DNA from: Scedosporium boydii
Taxonomy: Eukaryota > Ascomycota > Sordariomycetes > Microascales > Microascaceae
Direction of reading: 5' to 3'
Assembly (NCBI GenBank): GCA_002221725.1
Contig: NJFT01000006.1
Span: forward strand, 310,001-374,000
DNA: 64,000 nucleotides
Within the stretch, counting starts at the first letter, position 1; each line of letters starts with the position of its first letter. The translations under genes and the position numbers were made by a program. The notes under the pieces were generated by a model, which had not been told where the DNA came from, did not search any database, and saw only the letters and a list, made by a program, of their open reading frames with translations. This document shows positions 34,668-47,633 of this stretch, piece after piece.

Positions 34668-35240
34668 GCCGCTGCGTACATTCCTCCGACTAGCAGCGGA
34701 ATGTTTCACCCGAGGGTGACCTTCCTTTCCCAGGGTTGGAATGCCCTCGACATACCTTGCGCCAGTTTCCGTGGACAAAAGAAAAAGAGAGAAAAGAGAC
34801 CGTTCAGCAACATCAGAAAACATGCCATGATTCCAACTCTTTCCATAAGAGATATTTCACCTGATCCCAGACAAAGAAGGGTATGAGAAATTAAAGCAGA
34901 GTAGAGAGAGAGAGAGAGATAAAGAAGAAGAAAAAGACAAAGAGAGAGAACGAACAATACGGGTCTCCGATCCACAAGAGGCAGAGGAATTACCAGATTC
35001 CTCGAACCAGCCCAAAAAAGGTCTATTTCGCCCTGCAAAAACGCTAACCTGGTGATAGAAAGAAACAAAAGTTGCATTTTCTAAGAGTCAACGCTTGAAG
35101 TTAGCTCTAGATTCCATCCCATTCCGACAGTCAATGGGCAACCGCCTACCTCTGTCAAAGAGCCTTTAACTTTCCCCAATTCAAACCGCTAAAATCAAGC
35201 AGATATAAATGACAACTGGAGAAGCCGATCGGTATTCCGT
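34668..35240. other. Gap with AG microsatellite
   Basis: About 570 bases ahead of the bZIP 3' end (bZIP is on the minus strand). An AG-rich run lies at 34903-34919. Probably the bZIP 3' UTR; no gene seen. Confidence 0.4.
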
Positions 35241-36145
35241 TCAACAGGGGTATTGATTCTCGGGAAAGGCCCGCGAAGGACTGAAATAATCCACGCCAAG
35301 ATTATTGTACTGCTGATTAGGCGGCGATGGTAGTTGGAGGTAGGGCAGCGGTATCGCAGACTCGTAGTTGGTTTCATAGGATGAGAAACTGTTGCTAGGT
35401 TGTGTCACCTCGATGCCGAAACTACCAACTTGCTGAGGCCGAGAGGATGGGATTTGCATCGGGGCATGCTGCTGAGGCGCTGGTCTCGGAAGAGGCGAAG
35501 TCGCGACGCCGCCGCTGATGGGGCTCGCGCCAGTCGTCGAACTGGCTGGACCCGGCTCCCAGGTACCGGATGAATGGCAAGCCGAGTCGCTAGCAACCGA
35601 GGGTTCCCGGCTCGACCTCCCCTGCGGCGAAGGCAACGGAACACTCAAACTAGCGCAAGACGGCCGCCTCGGGAGAAGAAGCTGCTCGAGGCTGTTGACG
35701 GACTGGCCCGGACCGATCCCTCTTCCCGTCGGAGAACCTTCCAGTGGCGGGGTGGTCGCGCTGTACAGGTAGGCTTCGATGGTGTCGTCGCGAACACCAT
35801 TCTGGTGGAGCAGTGCGCGGAGCTTCCTGTTTTCGCTGGCGACGCGACGAGCTGCGACTTGGATTTCCGAGGCGGCCTCGACGCCCTGGAGCTCGACTTT
35901 ACGAAGACGGTTCTCGAGCTCCTGGACGTACTCCTTCTTGCGGGCACGAGAGCGACGTTGGTTGTCGCGGATTCGAGCAAGATTGGCGCTTTTCTATTTC
36001 GGGGAGTAGAAAGTCAGACGGAACTAGAGGGACTTACGAAGGGGAGCTCGGAGAGAGAAAGAGGTAGTGGGTTGGAGAGACTGAGATGACTTTCTCTTTG
36101 AAAAAGGAAACATCACCGGGGATGACTTACACTGGATGGAGACAT
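35241..36145 (-). CDS. bZIP transcription factor
   Basis: Exons 36145-36131 (15 nt: MSPSS) and 35993-35241, separated by a 137-bp intron (GTAAGT/ATAG, phase 0), give 255 residues. The basic region is immediately N-terminal: NLARIRDNQRRSRARKKEY (residues 9-27), with the N-x7-R/K DNA-contact spacing. A leucine-zipper helix follows (VQELENRLRKVELQ to about residue 70), then ENRKLRALLHQNG. The remaining 180 residues are Ser/Pro/Gln-rich and probably disordered activation sequence. This is a common fungal family whose members control development or secondary metabolism. A coding first exon of five residues before a fairly long intron is unusual. The gene faces 7.8 kb of gene-free sequence upstream. 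Confidence 0.88.
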
Positions 36146-39100
36146 AGCGAACAAGGACGGCCGCGTAGGCGACAAGACGATGAAGCGTCGTAAAGGTTTC
36201 TTGATGATGGATGACTTATAAGGTTGTTTCGTTTTCTGTTTCGCGTAGCAAATGGGAAGATCAGAGCAGCGATGTAGTTCGCGCAGCCTTGCCCTGCTAC
36301 CTTTCCGAGATTTCGACCATGCCGTGCTGGGGGGTTTATAAAAAAGAAACACGACCGCACTCCGATGCCGTTTCTTCATGTACAGAGAACCTTATTCCCG
36401 AAATAAACTTCTATCTGAATATAGTAGCCTCTCCAAGAAGGGAGAGAAGGGGAAAGAAAGAGAAGAGCCAAACTGGGGCGGTGCGGTGAAAGGAGGGAGG
36501 GGTCGCGCCTCCTCCTCCCCCTGCACCCCCAGTCCCGTCGACATCGATACCGACCGGTCTCTAAACTGAATGACAATGACAATGGAGGGGTCTTCGATTC
36601 GCTTGTCCCCTTACAGCGCTCTTCGTACTCTTCAAGTACATGGATTGAATTAAACAGTAACGTGGTCCTCCGTGGATTTCCACGTCCCGTTTGCGCTAAG
36701 GTAAGGGTGTGTGGAAAGGGAAAGGGAAAATGCCACCACGATCGACTTAGGGCTGAAGGAGCTAGCCAGGCAGCTCTCCTATTTTCCTTAAACGGGAGAG
36801 CTGTGCGGAGGATGGATTGATGGAGAATGCAAGAGACATTGATCAATCTACGTACTTTGGTACCACCAAAGGCACCAAGTATGAAGTACAACAATACGGA
36901 CGGCAGTGTTCGCTACGCCACCACCTCATCGTGCGCGAAGTCGTGTGTAGTCAGTACAACTGCGTCGCCTCTTCTTGGCTAGGGACTGGACACTAGGAGG
37001 GAAGAGAGAGAGCCCCGACGGCTTGCATATGGGGTTACAGATGAGGGGGTGGTATGATTGGATGCGCAACGATTTGCCCTTGGGCTATGGGCCGCCATGG
37101 GACATGGGTCTAATCTGGAATTTGGGACGGTGACGGCGAAAAAGCTCGAGATGGGGTGGACGGCCATAGGGGTTAAGGACATGACCCGGCTATCGTGAGG
37201 TTTCGGTGATGATTTGGCCTAATAGCAGATATCGAGACACCCTAGAGTTGTGATGTTACATCCAGTTAATAGTCTTTTACCGCTAGCCCGGCTACGCTCG
37301 GGCGATGATCTCGACGGCTCAACGTCTATCATGTACACTACTTCGGACAACGAGAAAAAAAAAGAAAAAAAAGACTCAACTTATTGCTGCAAGGGCGACC
37401 GGGGGGGGAACAAGGTTTGTGTCATATCCATTTCGTAAGGATAAGGATCCTACAATTGGAGTTTAGGCTTCAAGTTTGGAAAAGAAGCTAGGGCCAAAAG
37501 GCATAAGCACGAGGCTAAGCCATGCTACGAAGTCTAGAGTTAATGTACACTACACTACCACTGCACTACTTGGCCTAGCGAATGGAGAAGAGTGGCTTCG
37601 ACGCATGGATCATGTACTTTCTTCGTAGGGGGGATATCGACTGATTTTGTCTCCAAAGGCAAATCTGGTTGTCATGATCTGATAGGCCGGAGCTGAGGGT
37701 GTAAAGGGGCAGGTCGGGTAGGCTAGCTGTATCGGTTGGGATGAGGCTGCAGAGACGTGACACAAGGACAGAACTATCGAAAAGAAAATAAACTGGAAGA
37801 AGGGGAACAGAGGAGGGGGGACAAAGTTTGCCATGTTGTGATATCTCCTGAGCCCCGAGCAGTTGACTTCTTCGCACACTGGTTGCCCGCATCAGATTTG
37901 GACCCCAACCTCTTCCTCGTTTAGCAGATTAGTTTACTTCGTACATGCTCAGACCATGAGACCTCGAGTCTATCTGCAAGTCCCCACTCCAGAGTCGATC
38001 ACTCTTAAACTTGGGCTCTAGTCTCACGAACTAGAGGGATAAGCTATCTAGGGGGTTTGAAGCTAGAATGAAGCTATGGTCAAAGAAGGTTAAATCCTGC
38101 CGGATGCCCTGCCTCCCGAGCACGTTATTTGCCTCCACACACACAAGGTGCTCCTCTTCATCTGCTCACGGCAAGAGGACGTGATATCGCAACCTACGAA
38201 TAAGAAAAATCGAAAAGAAAAAGGAAAGGAATAAAAAGAAAAAACCAATCAAGAAAACTAAACTTGCACATTTCGCCTCTCAAATGAACCAGTGGCAAAG
38301 ATATTGACAGGGTTCCCGGCGCAGACACCACGCAAGCAGGCAAGCAAAGCAGGTCATCGTGACTGATAACTTCACAGTCCTTGGGCGAGCAAGTCTGGCA
38401 GGGATGCGGGATAGGACCAGGAGAACAGGCGACCAGAACAGGACAAGACTAGTCTCTGGTCTAGTGGATAGGCTATTGGCAAGCTTGAATGATTGGTCTA
38501 GCCCGCAGCAATCACTCCTCGATCTCACCAACTCACCAACGTGCGGGGACGGGTGATTGGCTCACTTCCTCAGATGGTCGGGTTGCCCGAATAGCGGGAT
38601 GTACCGAGTTGAGAGAGGTGGTCAAGCACCGTCATACGCATACACACTCTCTCGGCAAAGGTAAGGTCGCATTGACGATTGACTGATGGAATCTGCAAGA
38701 AAACGTTTCCAGGAAGTGGCCAGGATACCTGTTCGTGGTCTGGTCCGGGAGACTATCCTGGAAGAGATGGAAGAGGGGGGATCGTGCACGAAGTACAAGT
38801 ATGCGTAGTGTAATTAGTTTACTTCGTCCTCCATTGGTAGCCAGCATCTACACAATGCGTACGGCCGCAAACCCATAGCCATAGCCGGGACGCTAGACGA
38901 CTTAGTACTGGACCCATCATCATCATCATCCATGAGAGAGGGTGGGCGAGTGACACGACGTATACTTCGTATGGAGTACGAGCATTGAACATTGACGTAC
39001 ATGAGTTTGTGCTATCTTAATGATGATATTATTCTGTACTTTGTACTCTTTTTTCCTGTATCTCTCTCACCTTTGTCTGAGGTGCTGCGCCCGCGAGGGG

Positions 39101-39701
39101 AAGCCAATTATGCAGAGTCGAGAGGTTGAGGGCGGTGGCTGGGGACTGGGCAGCTGGAACAAATAAGTTTATGCTGGGTATAATGATATGAAGTATGAAG
39201 GAAGCAAGTACAAATTATACAACAACAACACAAGGCAACATTGATGGAACATTACATGATCCCGTCCAGTCAGTCGACCGTGGATGTCCATCTCCCCACC
39301 TATGCAGGCTGTGGGGTGCACAAAAACCAGTCAGACGGGAGACTGAATATATCCCGGAATCGATCCGAAACGTTGGGGGCGTGCGGCTTTTGTCGAGAGC
39401 ACTGTTAGTGAAGATACGGATACAAAGGTAGAGAACATCGAATTTAAGCTAATACTGGATATGGGATGCACTGCCCGGATTTTTTTGCCTCTCCAGAATC
39501 ATCCCATCCACCCACCCAAAAAGTTAGAGTTGCCAAGAGATGCGGGAGATTGTGTCCCACTGCATGCCAAGAACAAGAGACGGGCGAAACCCCCAGTAAC
39601 CCTTCTGTAATCTGGCAACATTGATTGATTTGACCCTGTGGTTCTAGCCCCTCACCTCATCGATCGATTTGGTTGGGTCCGGTCAATGATGCTGTCAGGT
39701 G

Positions 39702-39722
39702 GGCCGGCCTGCCTGGCCAGGC
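39702..39722. repeat. GC-rich palindrome cluster
   Basis: GGCCGGCC (39702-39709) is followed at 39711-39722 by the perfect 12-nt palindrome GCCTGGCCAGGC. GTCAGG/GCCAGGC-like words flank both sides. Confidence 0.7.
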
Positions 39723-41086
39723 CAACCAGTCAGGCGCCAGGCTTCTGTGACACACCGCTACACTAACAATCTTTAAGCTCTCCACGCCTAAAGTACTCCG
39801 TACATGGAGAATTTTTAGGTTTTAACTTCAGGACCAGAGAAGGTACCGACACGCTGGAATTTCCAGCCCTACAGGGTCGCCCAGAAGCTCAAGCCAGTTG
39901 GATGTTTGGGTGCACCTTCGAAGTCTGAACCAATGAAATCATGGCAGCATCATAACTGAGGCGCAGCACGTTTGGGCATTTGATGCTCCTGCCATTTTGT
40001 CTCTGATTCCGCTCAACAATTCACGGCTAATTATCCCGAAAATCGTCGGATGGCATCCCGCTTGGGGTATAATCCTGTTTCGCAAATCGAGACAGCTCAC
40101 GGTGATGGAGGTTTGATCAATGTCATTCCCCCATCACCGGAACCACCGATGCGCGCCGTCCGTTGATTTTACACTTCTTCACGCGATGAAACAAACGCAG
40201 AGGCCAAGAGTTTACGGCAGCAGCGATGGATCTTTGCATGCTTGGCTGAAAATTCCCAGATCATTTGCCGTGAGCTGGGCATGGATGTGGAGGATTGGTT
40301 TTTGATCTCAACTTTGCCTCGAGAAATGATACCATAACGAGCAGGAACGGGCATGTCCTTCCATTGGTAGCAGGGATGTCGGGGTTTGACAGACCTCAAG
40401 ACACTTCATCCTCGACTTGATGGGGTGAGAAACGGACATCTGAAAACGGATCCAGAAGACATTATCGCCAACCCTCTGGGTGTCGTCATCCCGATGCCAC
40501 TAGGCAGCCATGAACAATCTGCATCCAGGGGGGTCATCTGCCAGAAGGACGGAGAGCGTATCAGTATCGTCCCTAGGGTACTTACACCATTGGACCAGCC
40601 TCCATGATATCGCCCAACGATCCCATCGAAGTTTACTCTTCGTGTCTCGAACCAACCAAGCACAAAACCACAATCGCGCCGTCCTTCATCCCCGGAGATT
40701 TAGGCATTGTCTACTCGAGACTTTGCCACCTTTCTCCCCCCACCCCTACTTTGCGTGACGAGAATGACATTATTCAGAACTTTCGGCACCCCTCTCTCGA
40801 AACTTGACAAATCTCACCCTCCCAACGTAGGGAAGCCTACAGAAGATGGGGTAAGTGATAGATGGGGTGGGGAGAATCACATCTCCACGGGGCTGTATGG
40901 AGTGATGGCATGCGGGAATCCTAGACGACGCATCGCAAAGAGGACGGGCACCCTGTTCGTATCCTTCGTTTTGCTCCTTCGTTTGGCACCACGTCATGAG
41001 CTGCATCGTGTAGGAATGCCAACGAGTTTATCGCCAGCCGTATAGCCACCTTTCCGACGGTCCCCGGTATGCTGACGTCAAACAAT

Positions 41087-41115
41087 GGGGGGGCCGGGGG
41101 GGGGGGAAGGGGGGG
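41087..41115. repeat. Interrupted poly-G tract
   Basis: G7, CC, G11, AA, G7. It could form a G-quadruplex; run length may be uncertain in the assembly. Confidence 0.85.
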
Positions 41116-42335
41116 TGTTGCTTCATCGAAGGTCCCCATCCCGCTGAACTGCTCCGCCCTTCAAGTGTGAAACCGAGTTACAGCCACAAGGTTCGCGACG
41201 AGCTAGCTATCAAGGGCTTTAGCTTGGGAGGTGGACCTAGCTCTAAGGTGCTGACGCTCGCAACACAGCCTCCACTTCTTATCCGCGACTCACAGAACTG
41301 GGTATATCTTGTTGCGGGGATGTCGTCTAATGTCTTGGCATGGGGTCTACCCGTCGCTTCATGAGACAGGCGAAGACTGCGTCGCTTCTCCGGGGTGGCT
41401 ATGGCGGCCCAAGGGCGGAGCTCGTGTTCAAGAAGGAATGCTGTCGATGCTTGGCATCCTGCCGATTTCTCTCCGGAACGTTACCCACAAAGCCATGACC
41501 AACCCTGGTTTCCGCCCAAGCCTGTAGAAACAATCCTGTATGAGCCCCAACTAGCTCAGATGTCCCAACGAACCACCTTACCGGGGCCACTGGGGGGTTG
41601 GCTTGTTGTGTAGGGTCAAATTCGAACACCATGAAGACGAGGTACGATTTGAGGTGGCACCCTCGTTCGATTAAGAGAGCTGTGCTCATTGACCAGCAAG
41701 GGTAAATACGGGAAAATCTGACGTTCCCTTTCCCATATCATCAGAGATGATAGGCTTAGCGGCCATGAGGTCGTCAGATATCCTTAGGTTTGGTTAGTCC
41801 CAGATGACAATGTTTGAGTTCGCACCGGTGGCTGCAGGAACAAGTGAGCATCAGATGTTCCATCTACCCGTTTCGTCGGGCGTTGGGGCCAAAACGTAAC
41901 CATACCTCATCTGAGTTTGTCGCATCTACTCGTAGACCCATTGAAGGTTCGTATCTTGCCTCATATCGGACAACCACCAGGTTTTCCGCTGAAGAACGAG
42001 GCTAGCATCTAAGCCACTCCCGTCACCCGGTTCGAGAGCAGCTGGAGGGCTTGGCCTTTTCGCCCCATGTCCAGCTCGTGCCTTTGTGAACTATGTTTAG
42101 ATAACCAAACTCAGGCTAAATCTCCCCCTGCTGGCCTATCGCGAATGGAAGAATGCTGGCATGTCACTAACCGTGATCCAAAAATATCCGTCTTCATGAT
42201 GGTTGGATGTTGCATCTCCAACATGTGGTCGACCACTGCGGCGCTGCCCCAACGCGGCGTCTAGCTCTCCACGCTGCAGGACTCTCTCGGCAGCGCTAAA
42301 AGGGAAAAGGTGCGGGACTTTGCATGCCAAGTGCC

Positions 42336-42358
42336 AGTTGGGTTGGCGATACCCAACT
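42336..42358. repeat. Perfect 8-bp inverted repeat
   Basis: Arms AGTTGGGT and ACCCAACT flank a 7-nt loop (TGGCGAT). No coding sequence nearby. Confidence 0.6.
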
Positions 42359-43939
42359 AGAAATAGGAATAGGCAGGATTAAAAATAGCATCATTATATT
42401 TCATGTCTGAAGTACTGCCTTCTTTGGATAGGTCTGGTTGTCCTTGGGCGCAGGATCCCCAAGCAGCACATCAGTTATTACCCCGACCGTCCAAAAAGAA
42501 GGTGGTTGCGTCGGTCGCTGAATGGATGAATCAATTTTCTCTTCGCTCGAACACACTGGCATGTTTATCGGAAGCACTTGTGGCCCCAAGGCGGCTGACA
42601 TTTTCATGGGATTCGAGAGTCCCCAGAGTTAAGACAGCCAATTCTTTGGGGGGCTCCTCTTCTTGCTCTTCTTTTTCACTTGGTTTTCTTTTTCTATTTT
42701 TCTTTCAATTTCTTTATTTTCCGCCTTCTTTCTTCTTCGGCTTGAGGTAAGCTTGAGTTTCTTCCGGGCTTAGAACAGAACAATTCTTCATTGCGTGATC
42801 GTTTCTGAAGATTCCATGTCCAGTCTGAAACTTCCACGCTCACCCCAATGTAACGCGCAAATTGGGAAGGTTGCAAGTGCAAAAGCCAGACGGGCTCTTC
42901 AATCATGGGACAAAGACACGAACCAACAGGATCCAGTCGTTTCCCACGTTGGCTGGCCAGACTCCTTCCCTTCCCCATCTGCTCTGTCATCTAAGCGCCG
43001 CGCCCAGTGCTTCAGAGTTGTCGCGGGACGACAGCCTACCGAGCACCGCCACCCAAAGCATCACTCCAGCAATTCCGGATGCCATCCCATCCGGACAGAC
43101 CCCCTCAAGAATCACTCACCCTATCAGGAGTATCCGAAGAACTCTGGAGAACTCTGGACGAATCACAGATCACCATGCCATACCCTTTTCTCGCTGAAAA
43201 ACAGTGAGAATGCTTCGGCTCCCAGTCCCTTAAAACGCTGGTTAAGGTTGGCGTGCGTCAAAGTGTTTCACACAAGGCCCACATTTCGGCCCCCGGATCC
43301 GACCCCGGCGCTAAGGCCTTCTTTTGTGACCCTATCGAGAGTCCGATTTTCTTGCGCCGCGTCGGCTTCTCAAACAAAAGCTCGCCGGCTTGCGTGAACT
43401 GGGAGGCCCAGAACTATAGATAAATCCTCGCTTGGAATTTTTTGGTTGATGATCTGAACGGGAGATCGTCTGCAGGCTCCGAAAGAATAAAGGGGCGACA
43501 AAAATAGAATAAAAGCAACAAAGATCCATTGGGGATCGATACGTCATGGCGGAGGAGCCTGGCAAGGTCTGGATCAGGGATTGGTCACTCGTAGATTTCA
43601 TGAAACGAAACGACACGGAGACTGGTGCATCGCGATGGCGTAAAGAAGGCCTCCCAGTCCTTCATTTAAGATTTAGGGTGATGCAGACTTGGGTGTCAGG
43701 GGCTAGAATGGACAGGGCCGCGTGGAGGGTGATGATATAAAGAACGGTGGTTTGTCTTTTTGTCCGTTCTCTTTGACGCCGATTTGCAAACTCTTCACCC
43801 TTCTCTGTATTCTTGTAATCATCATCTTGTTGGATACTTAATTCCCAAGAAACCCTTCGATTCCGATCGGCGCAAAACACAGAATTACTTTCCCCTCCCC
43901 CAAAACAATCCGAAACGTGAAACAGCCCCATCGATCACC

Positions 43940-44834
43940 ATGAAGATCACACAGCACCTTGCCATCGCCGGTGTCCTTGCTGCCACCGGCGCGAACGCGG
44001 CCACTCACATCGTCAAGGCAGTCGCGAAACCATCGTTTGCCTTCCAGCCCAACACCGTCAACGCCAAAGTTGGAGATTATATCGAGTTCCACTTTGGTCC
44101 TGCGAACCACAGCGTCGCCCAGGGAACCTTTCACAAAGCCTGTCAGCCCTCCAGTCAGGACGGCTTCTTCTCTGGCTACCTCCCCGTCGCCGAGGGTGAG
44201 AATGTAAGTTGTTTCGATTGGTCCTTTTGCTATTTTCGAAAAGTTCAGCGACGCTAATGCGATGATTAGGAGAAAGTATTCAAGATCCTGGTTGAGAACG
44301 ACTCCCCATTCGTCTTCTATTGCACACAGGTAGGCTCCCTCTAATGAATATACATAGATCTAACTGAGCACGATGATACTAACAATCGTCTGCGCACAGG
44401 GCCAGCATTGCGCTTCCGGCATGTACGGCGTAGTCAACCCTAATATGCATGGATCCCTTGAAACCTACAAGAGCCTCGTCTCAACCCTGGAAGACAAGAA
44501 GGGCAAGGAGCCGCAGAGGGCCGCTCCGTTCGGCGGCGCCCTAATTGACAACCCGAGCCTCTCCAACAACAACAATAACACCGATGACTTTAGCACGGAG
44601 ATTAATACGGCAACTGGTCGGGGTGGTCAAAGTCAAACGGCGTCGGCTACCTCAGCGACTCTCACCCGTGCCGCGAGTACTACCTTCATTCCCATCAATG
44701 GGGGGCAGGGACAGGCTACCGGCGCGGTCACAAACCCGTCCGCGACCAACATTCCTCAAGCCGCCGGCGGGAATGTCCGAACGCCGGTGGGCATTCTGCT
44801 CGGAGCTGTCGGGCTCGCAATGCTCGGGATTTGA
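43940..44834 (+). CDS. Secreted GPI-anchored cupredoxin-like protein
   Basis: Exons 43940-44203, 44270-44329 and 44400-44834 (introns 66 and 70 bp, consensus ends, phase 0) give 252 residues. MKITQHLAIAGVLAATGANA is a signal peptide. The cupredoxin fold covers residues about 22-130: FAFQPNTVNAKVGDYIEFHF, NHSVAQ, then FYCTQGQHCASGM. The His, Cys, His, Met series fits a type 1 copper site, and CQP with a second Cys suggests a disulfide. A Ser/Thr/Asn-rich stalk follows, and the C-terminus is hydrophobic (VGILLGAVGLAMLGI), as in GPI anchors. Fungal members are extracellular or wall-bound; the electron-transfer partner is unknown. Confidence 0.87.
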
Positions 44835-45725
44835 TTGGCCTTTCCATTTTGCTTTGTAATGTTGCAATGATTTCCTATCTGCCGAATAGGATTACGGCGG
44901 CAGATGTAAGACTATGATTCGGGATTAGACGGGATGGAGTGGGATCTGGGGTTACGGGGTATTCCCGGATTAGATTTGGCGGGGTGAAAACAGGGTGCAC
45001 GGCACCGGGAAATGTCGATGATTGGCAGAAGCATCACCAGCATGGCGTTCAAAGGTTTTCTTAGTTCTCTTATTCCCCCACGGCGAACCGCCGCATTTTC
45101 TTTCCTCAGGGTCTGGATCAATTTGTACAATATTAATCTCAATGTCCACTATTGATCCCTCAAACCTTATCAAAATGAAGAACCAGGCCTCTGGGTTCTT
45201 CTGCTGTGCTTGTGACCGCGGAGGACTCGGCAAAAGCTCGGGGAATCCGATGACCTCGGCTTTGACAGGACTGAACCAGCCAACGGGACACGGCGAAAAG
45301 CGTCAATTTTTTTCTTCTTAGACCAGGAACGTTTCTCTTATTAAGACATTAGACTTCCCGAACTTCCTTTCCACTTGCCATGTGACGCGATCGCAGGAAC
45401 AGATTTTTGGGGGTCCAAGATTTGAGCTTTAGTCCCGGGAGGCAAGAGGACCCTTCCATGGAGAAAATCCAAAATCAACTGCCACGAGATATCCCTCTTC
45501 CTGGGGTAGTCCCTTGAATCTCTCATGTCATTCTTATAGACTCCTTCAGCCTGTGTTATTTCTATTATGCCCTATCTGTTGAAGAACGACGTCCCGGGTT
45601 GTAACTCCAATTCAGTCGTCCAATAATATTTTTGACCAATTGTCGCAAACACCTCTTCACCGACCGGCGAGAGAAAAGAGAGAGAAGAAGAGTTACCAGA
45701 GGATAACCTCAACCGACCTGGAAAG
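44835..45725. other. Intergenic region
   Basis: About 890 bases between plus-strand genes: cupredoxin 3' flank and afg1 promoter. Short frames on both strands have no domain. Confidence 0.4.
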
Positions 45726-46010
45726 ATGCGTAGAAGCCTTTCCCCCCTCGTGCGACTCCCCGCGAACGCTGCGAGACACCAGGCTCTCACCGGACGAGAG
45801 CTTCGACAGGGACTCTGCACACTACCAGCGCGGACAAACCCCGCGCTCGCCTCTCGGGGTCGGATAAGCCCGATACCCCAAACTCCTGCACACAATAGAA
45901 CTTGTGTAAGGCAAACGAGCAGTGTTGCTACGGCCACGGTCCAGAATGGTAGGAAACACATCATGACCGTGGATGTGACCCCGCGACGCGACGCGAGGGG
46001 GCTAAGAAAC

Positions 46011-46044
<34 letters not shown>

Positions 46045-47633
46045 AATCTTACTAACAATCTACAGTGAACAACGATGACATAGGACCAATTCAAGAATAC
46101 GAAGCGAGAGTTGCCCAGGGTACGCTTCGAAATGATGACCATCAGCGAGGTAAGTCGTCGCGTAACCCCCCCTCGGCCCATCGTGCCTGTTTGTGTGGGA
46201 GGCGTCTGCTCATGCGATAAACCAACTAGGTATAATACAAAGTTTGCAACACCTCCACGATGAACTCGTGCACTATACCGCGCCCGAAGTCCAGCGTCCG
46301 ACTATCGAGTCTCTCAAGCCCGCGAAATCCTTCTTTGGTGGTCTCTTCAAGAGCGGGCCGGGCCTGGCCGCTATCGGTGCCATCCCCGCCAACCTACCCC
46401 GCGGCTTATACCTGTACGGAGATGTAGGTAGCGGGAAGACCATGCTTATGGACCTGTTCTATGACACGCTGCCGAGTTCGATTGGGTCGAAAACGCGGAT
46501 TCACTTTCACAATTTTATGCAGGACGTCCACAAGAGATCACACAAGTTGAAGTCGCAGCATGGAATCGACATTGACACCATCCCCTTTATCGCTGCTGAT
46601 ATTGCGCAGCAGGGGAGTGTGCTCTGCTTTGATGAGTTCCAATGCACTGATGTTGCAGATGCTATGATTTTGAGAAGGTATGTTTCTTTGAGGGCCTCCC
46701 TACCTTCCTCCTCCTGTCCACTCATTTGCCCTTCACCAAATGCACCAACTAAGCTTGTCAACATATAGACTTCTTGAGGCCCTGATGTCTCATGGTGTGG
46801 TTTTAGTCACAACCTCAAACCGACACCCCGACGAGCTTTACAAGAACGGAATTCAGCGAGAATCATTCATCCCTGCCATCAATCTCCTCAAAAATCGCCT
46901 GCACGTAATAAACCTCGATTCGACCACGGATTACCGCAAGATTCCCCGCCCACCCTCCGGCGTCTACCACACCCCGCTCGACGCCCACGCCGCTTCCCAT
47001 GCCGAAAAATGGTTCCGCTTCCTAGGCGACCCCGAATCGCCCGAGCCGCACCCCGAAGTGCAGACGGTATGGGGTCGAAAGATTTACATCCCCCGTGTCA
47101 GCGGAACCTGCGCATGGTTCACCTTTGACGAGCTGATAAGACAGCCGACGTCGGCGGCCGATTACCTCGAGCTTATGCGCAGCTACGACGCCTTTATCGT
47201 TACCGACGTGCCGGGCATGACTTTCAAGGAGCGGGACCTGGCGCGGCGGTTCATCACCTTCATCGACGCCGTGTACGAGAGGCAGGCCAAGCTCGTCCTG
47301 ACCACCGAGAAGCCCCTGACGGAACTTTTCGTGTCGCGTGACGAGCTGGCGGCGTCGCTCAAGGACGAGGGGAACGGCCAGCGCGAGAGCGCGGACTCGA
47401 TGATCGGCCACTTTATCGAGGACCTGGGCCACAATGTCGAGCAGTTGAAGAATTCTCCGCTGTTTACGGGTGAGGAGGAGGCTTTTGCTTTTGCTCGCGC
47501 GCTGTCCCGACTTAGTGAGATGGGGAGCAGGCAGTGGGTTGAGAGGGGCATGGGTCTTGAGAGTCACGGCGGTAAGAAGGAGAAGGATGACTGGACTAAG
47601 ATGCGAAGCCGACGCATGGAGGACAGTATGTGA
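45726..47633 (+). CDS. afg1: Afg1/LACE1-type mitochondrial AAA+-like ATPase
   Basis: Exons 45726-45948, 46066-46149, 46230-46677 and 46769-47633 give 539 residues. The N-terminus is Arg/Ser/Ala/Leu-rich without acids ([18 protein letters not shown]), a typical mitochondrial presequence. Walker A is GDVGSGKT and Walker B is [10 protein letters not shown], followed by the family segments [25 protein letters not shown] and [29 protein letters not shown] stretch near residue 370 is also conserved. Afg1 sits on the inner membrane and helps degrade unassembled or oxidised respiratory-chain subunits. Intron 1 holds a 31-base A run just before its CTAAC branch site. Introns are 117, 80 and 91 bp. Confidence 0.93.
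46012..46042. repeat. Poly-A tract, 31 bases, in afg1 intron 1
   Basis: An uninterrupted A run within intron 1, about 10 bases before the TACTAAC branch sequence. Confidence 0.9.

Larger units (their letters stand above)
36146..43939. other. 7.8 kb gene-free region upstream of the bZIP gene
   Basis: I find no gene here: frames are short, lack domains and overlap on both strands. Visible structure includes many TACTTCGTA-like palindromes (for example 36851, 37934, 38786, 38961, 39792), a GC-rich palindrome cluster at 39702-39722, G-runs at 41087-41115, a hairpin at 42336-42358, and CT-rich leader-like sequence at 42650-42730. It could be an extended regulatory region, contain non-coding RNAs, or be remnants of decayed elements. 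The last kilobase should include the cupredoxin promoter. Confidence 0.45.

Noticed and set aside
42795..43397. 200-codon frame on the plus strand in the gene desert
   Set aside because: Ser/Pro/His-rich with no ordered hydrophobic core or motif; overlaps other equally long frames in the same region.
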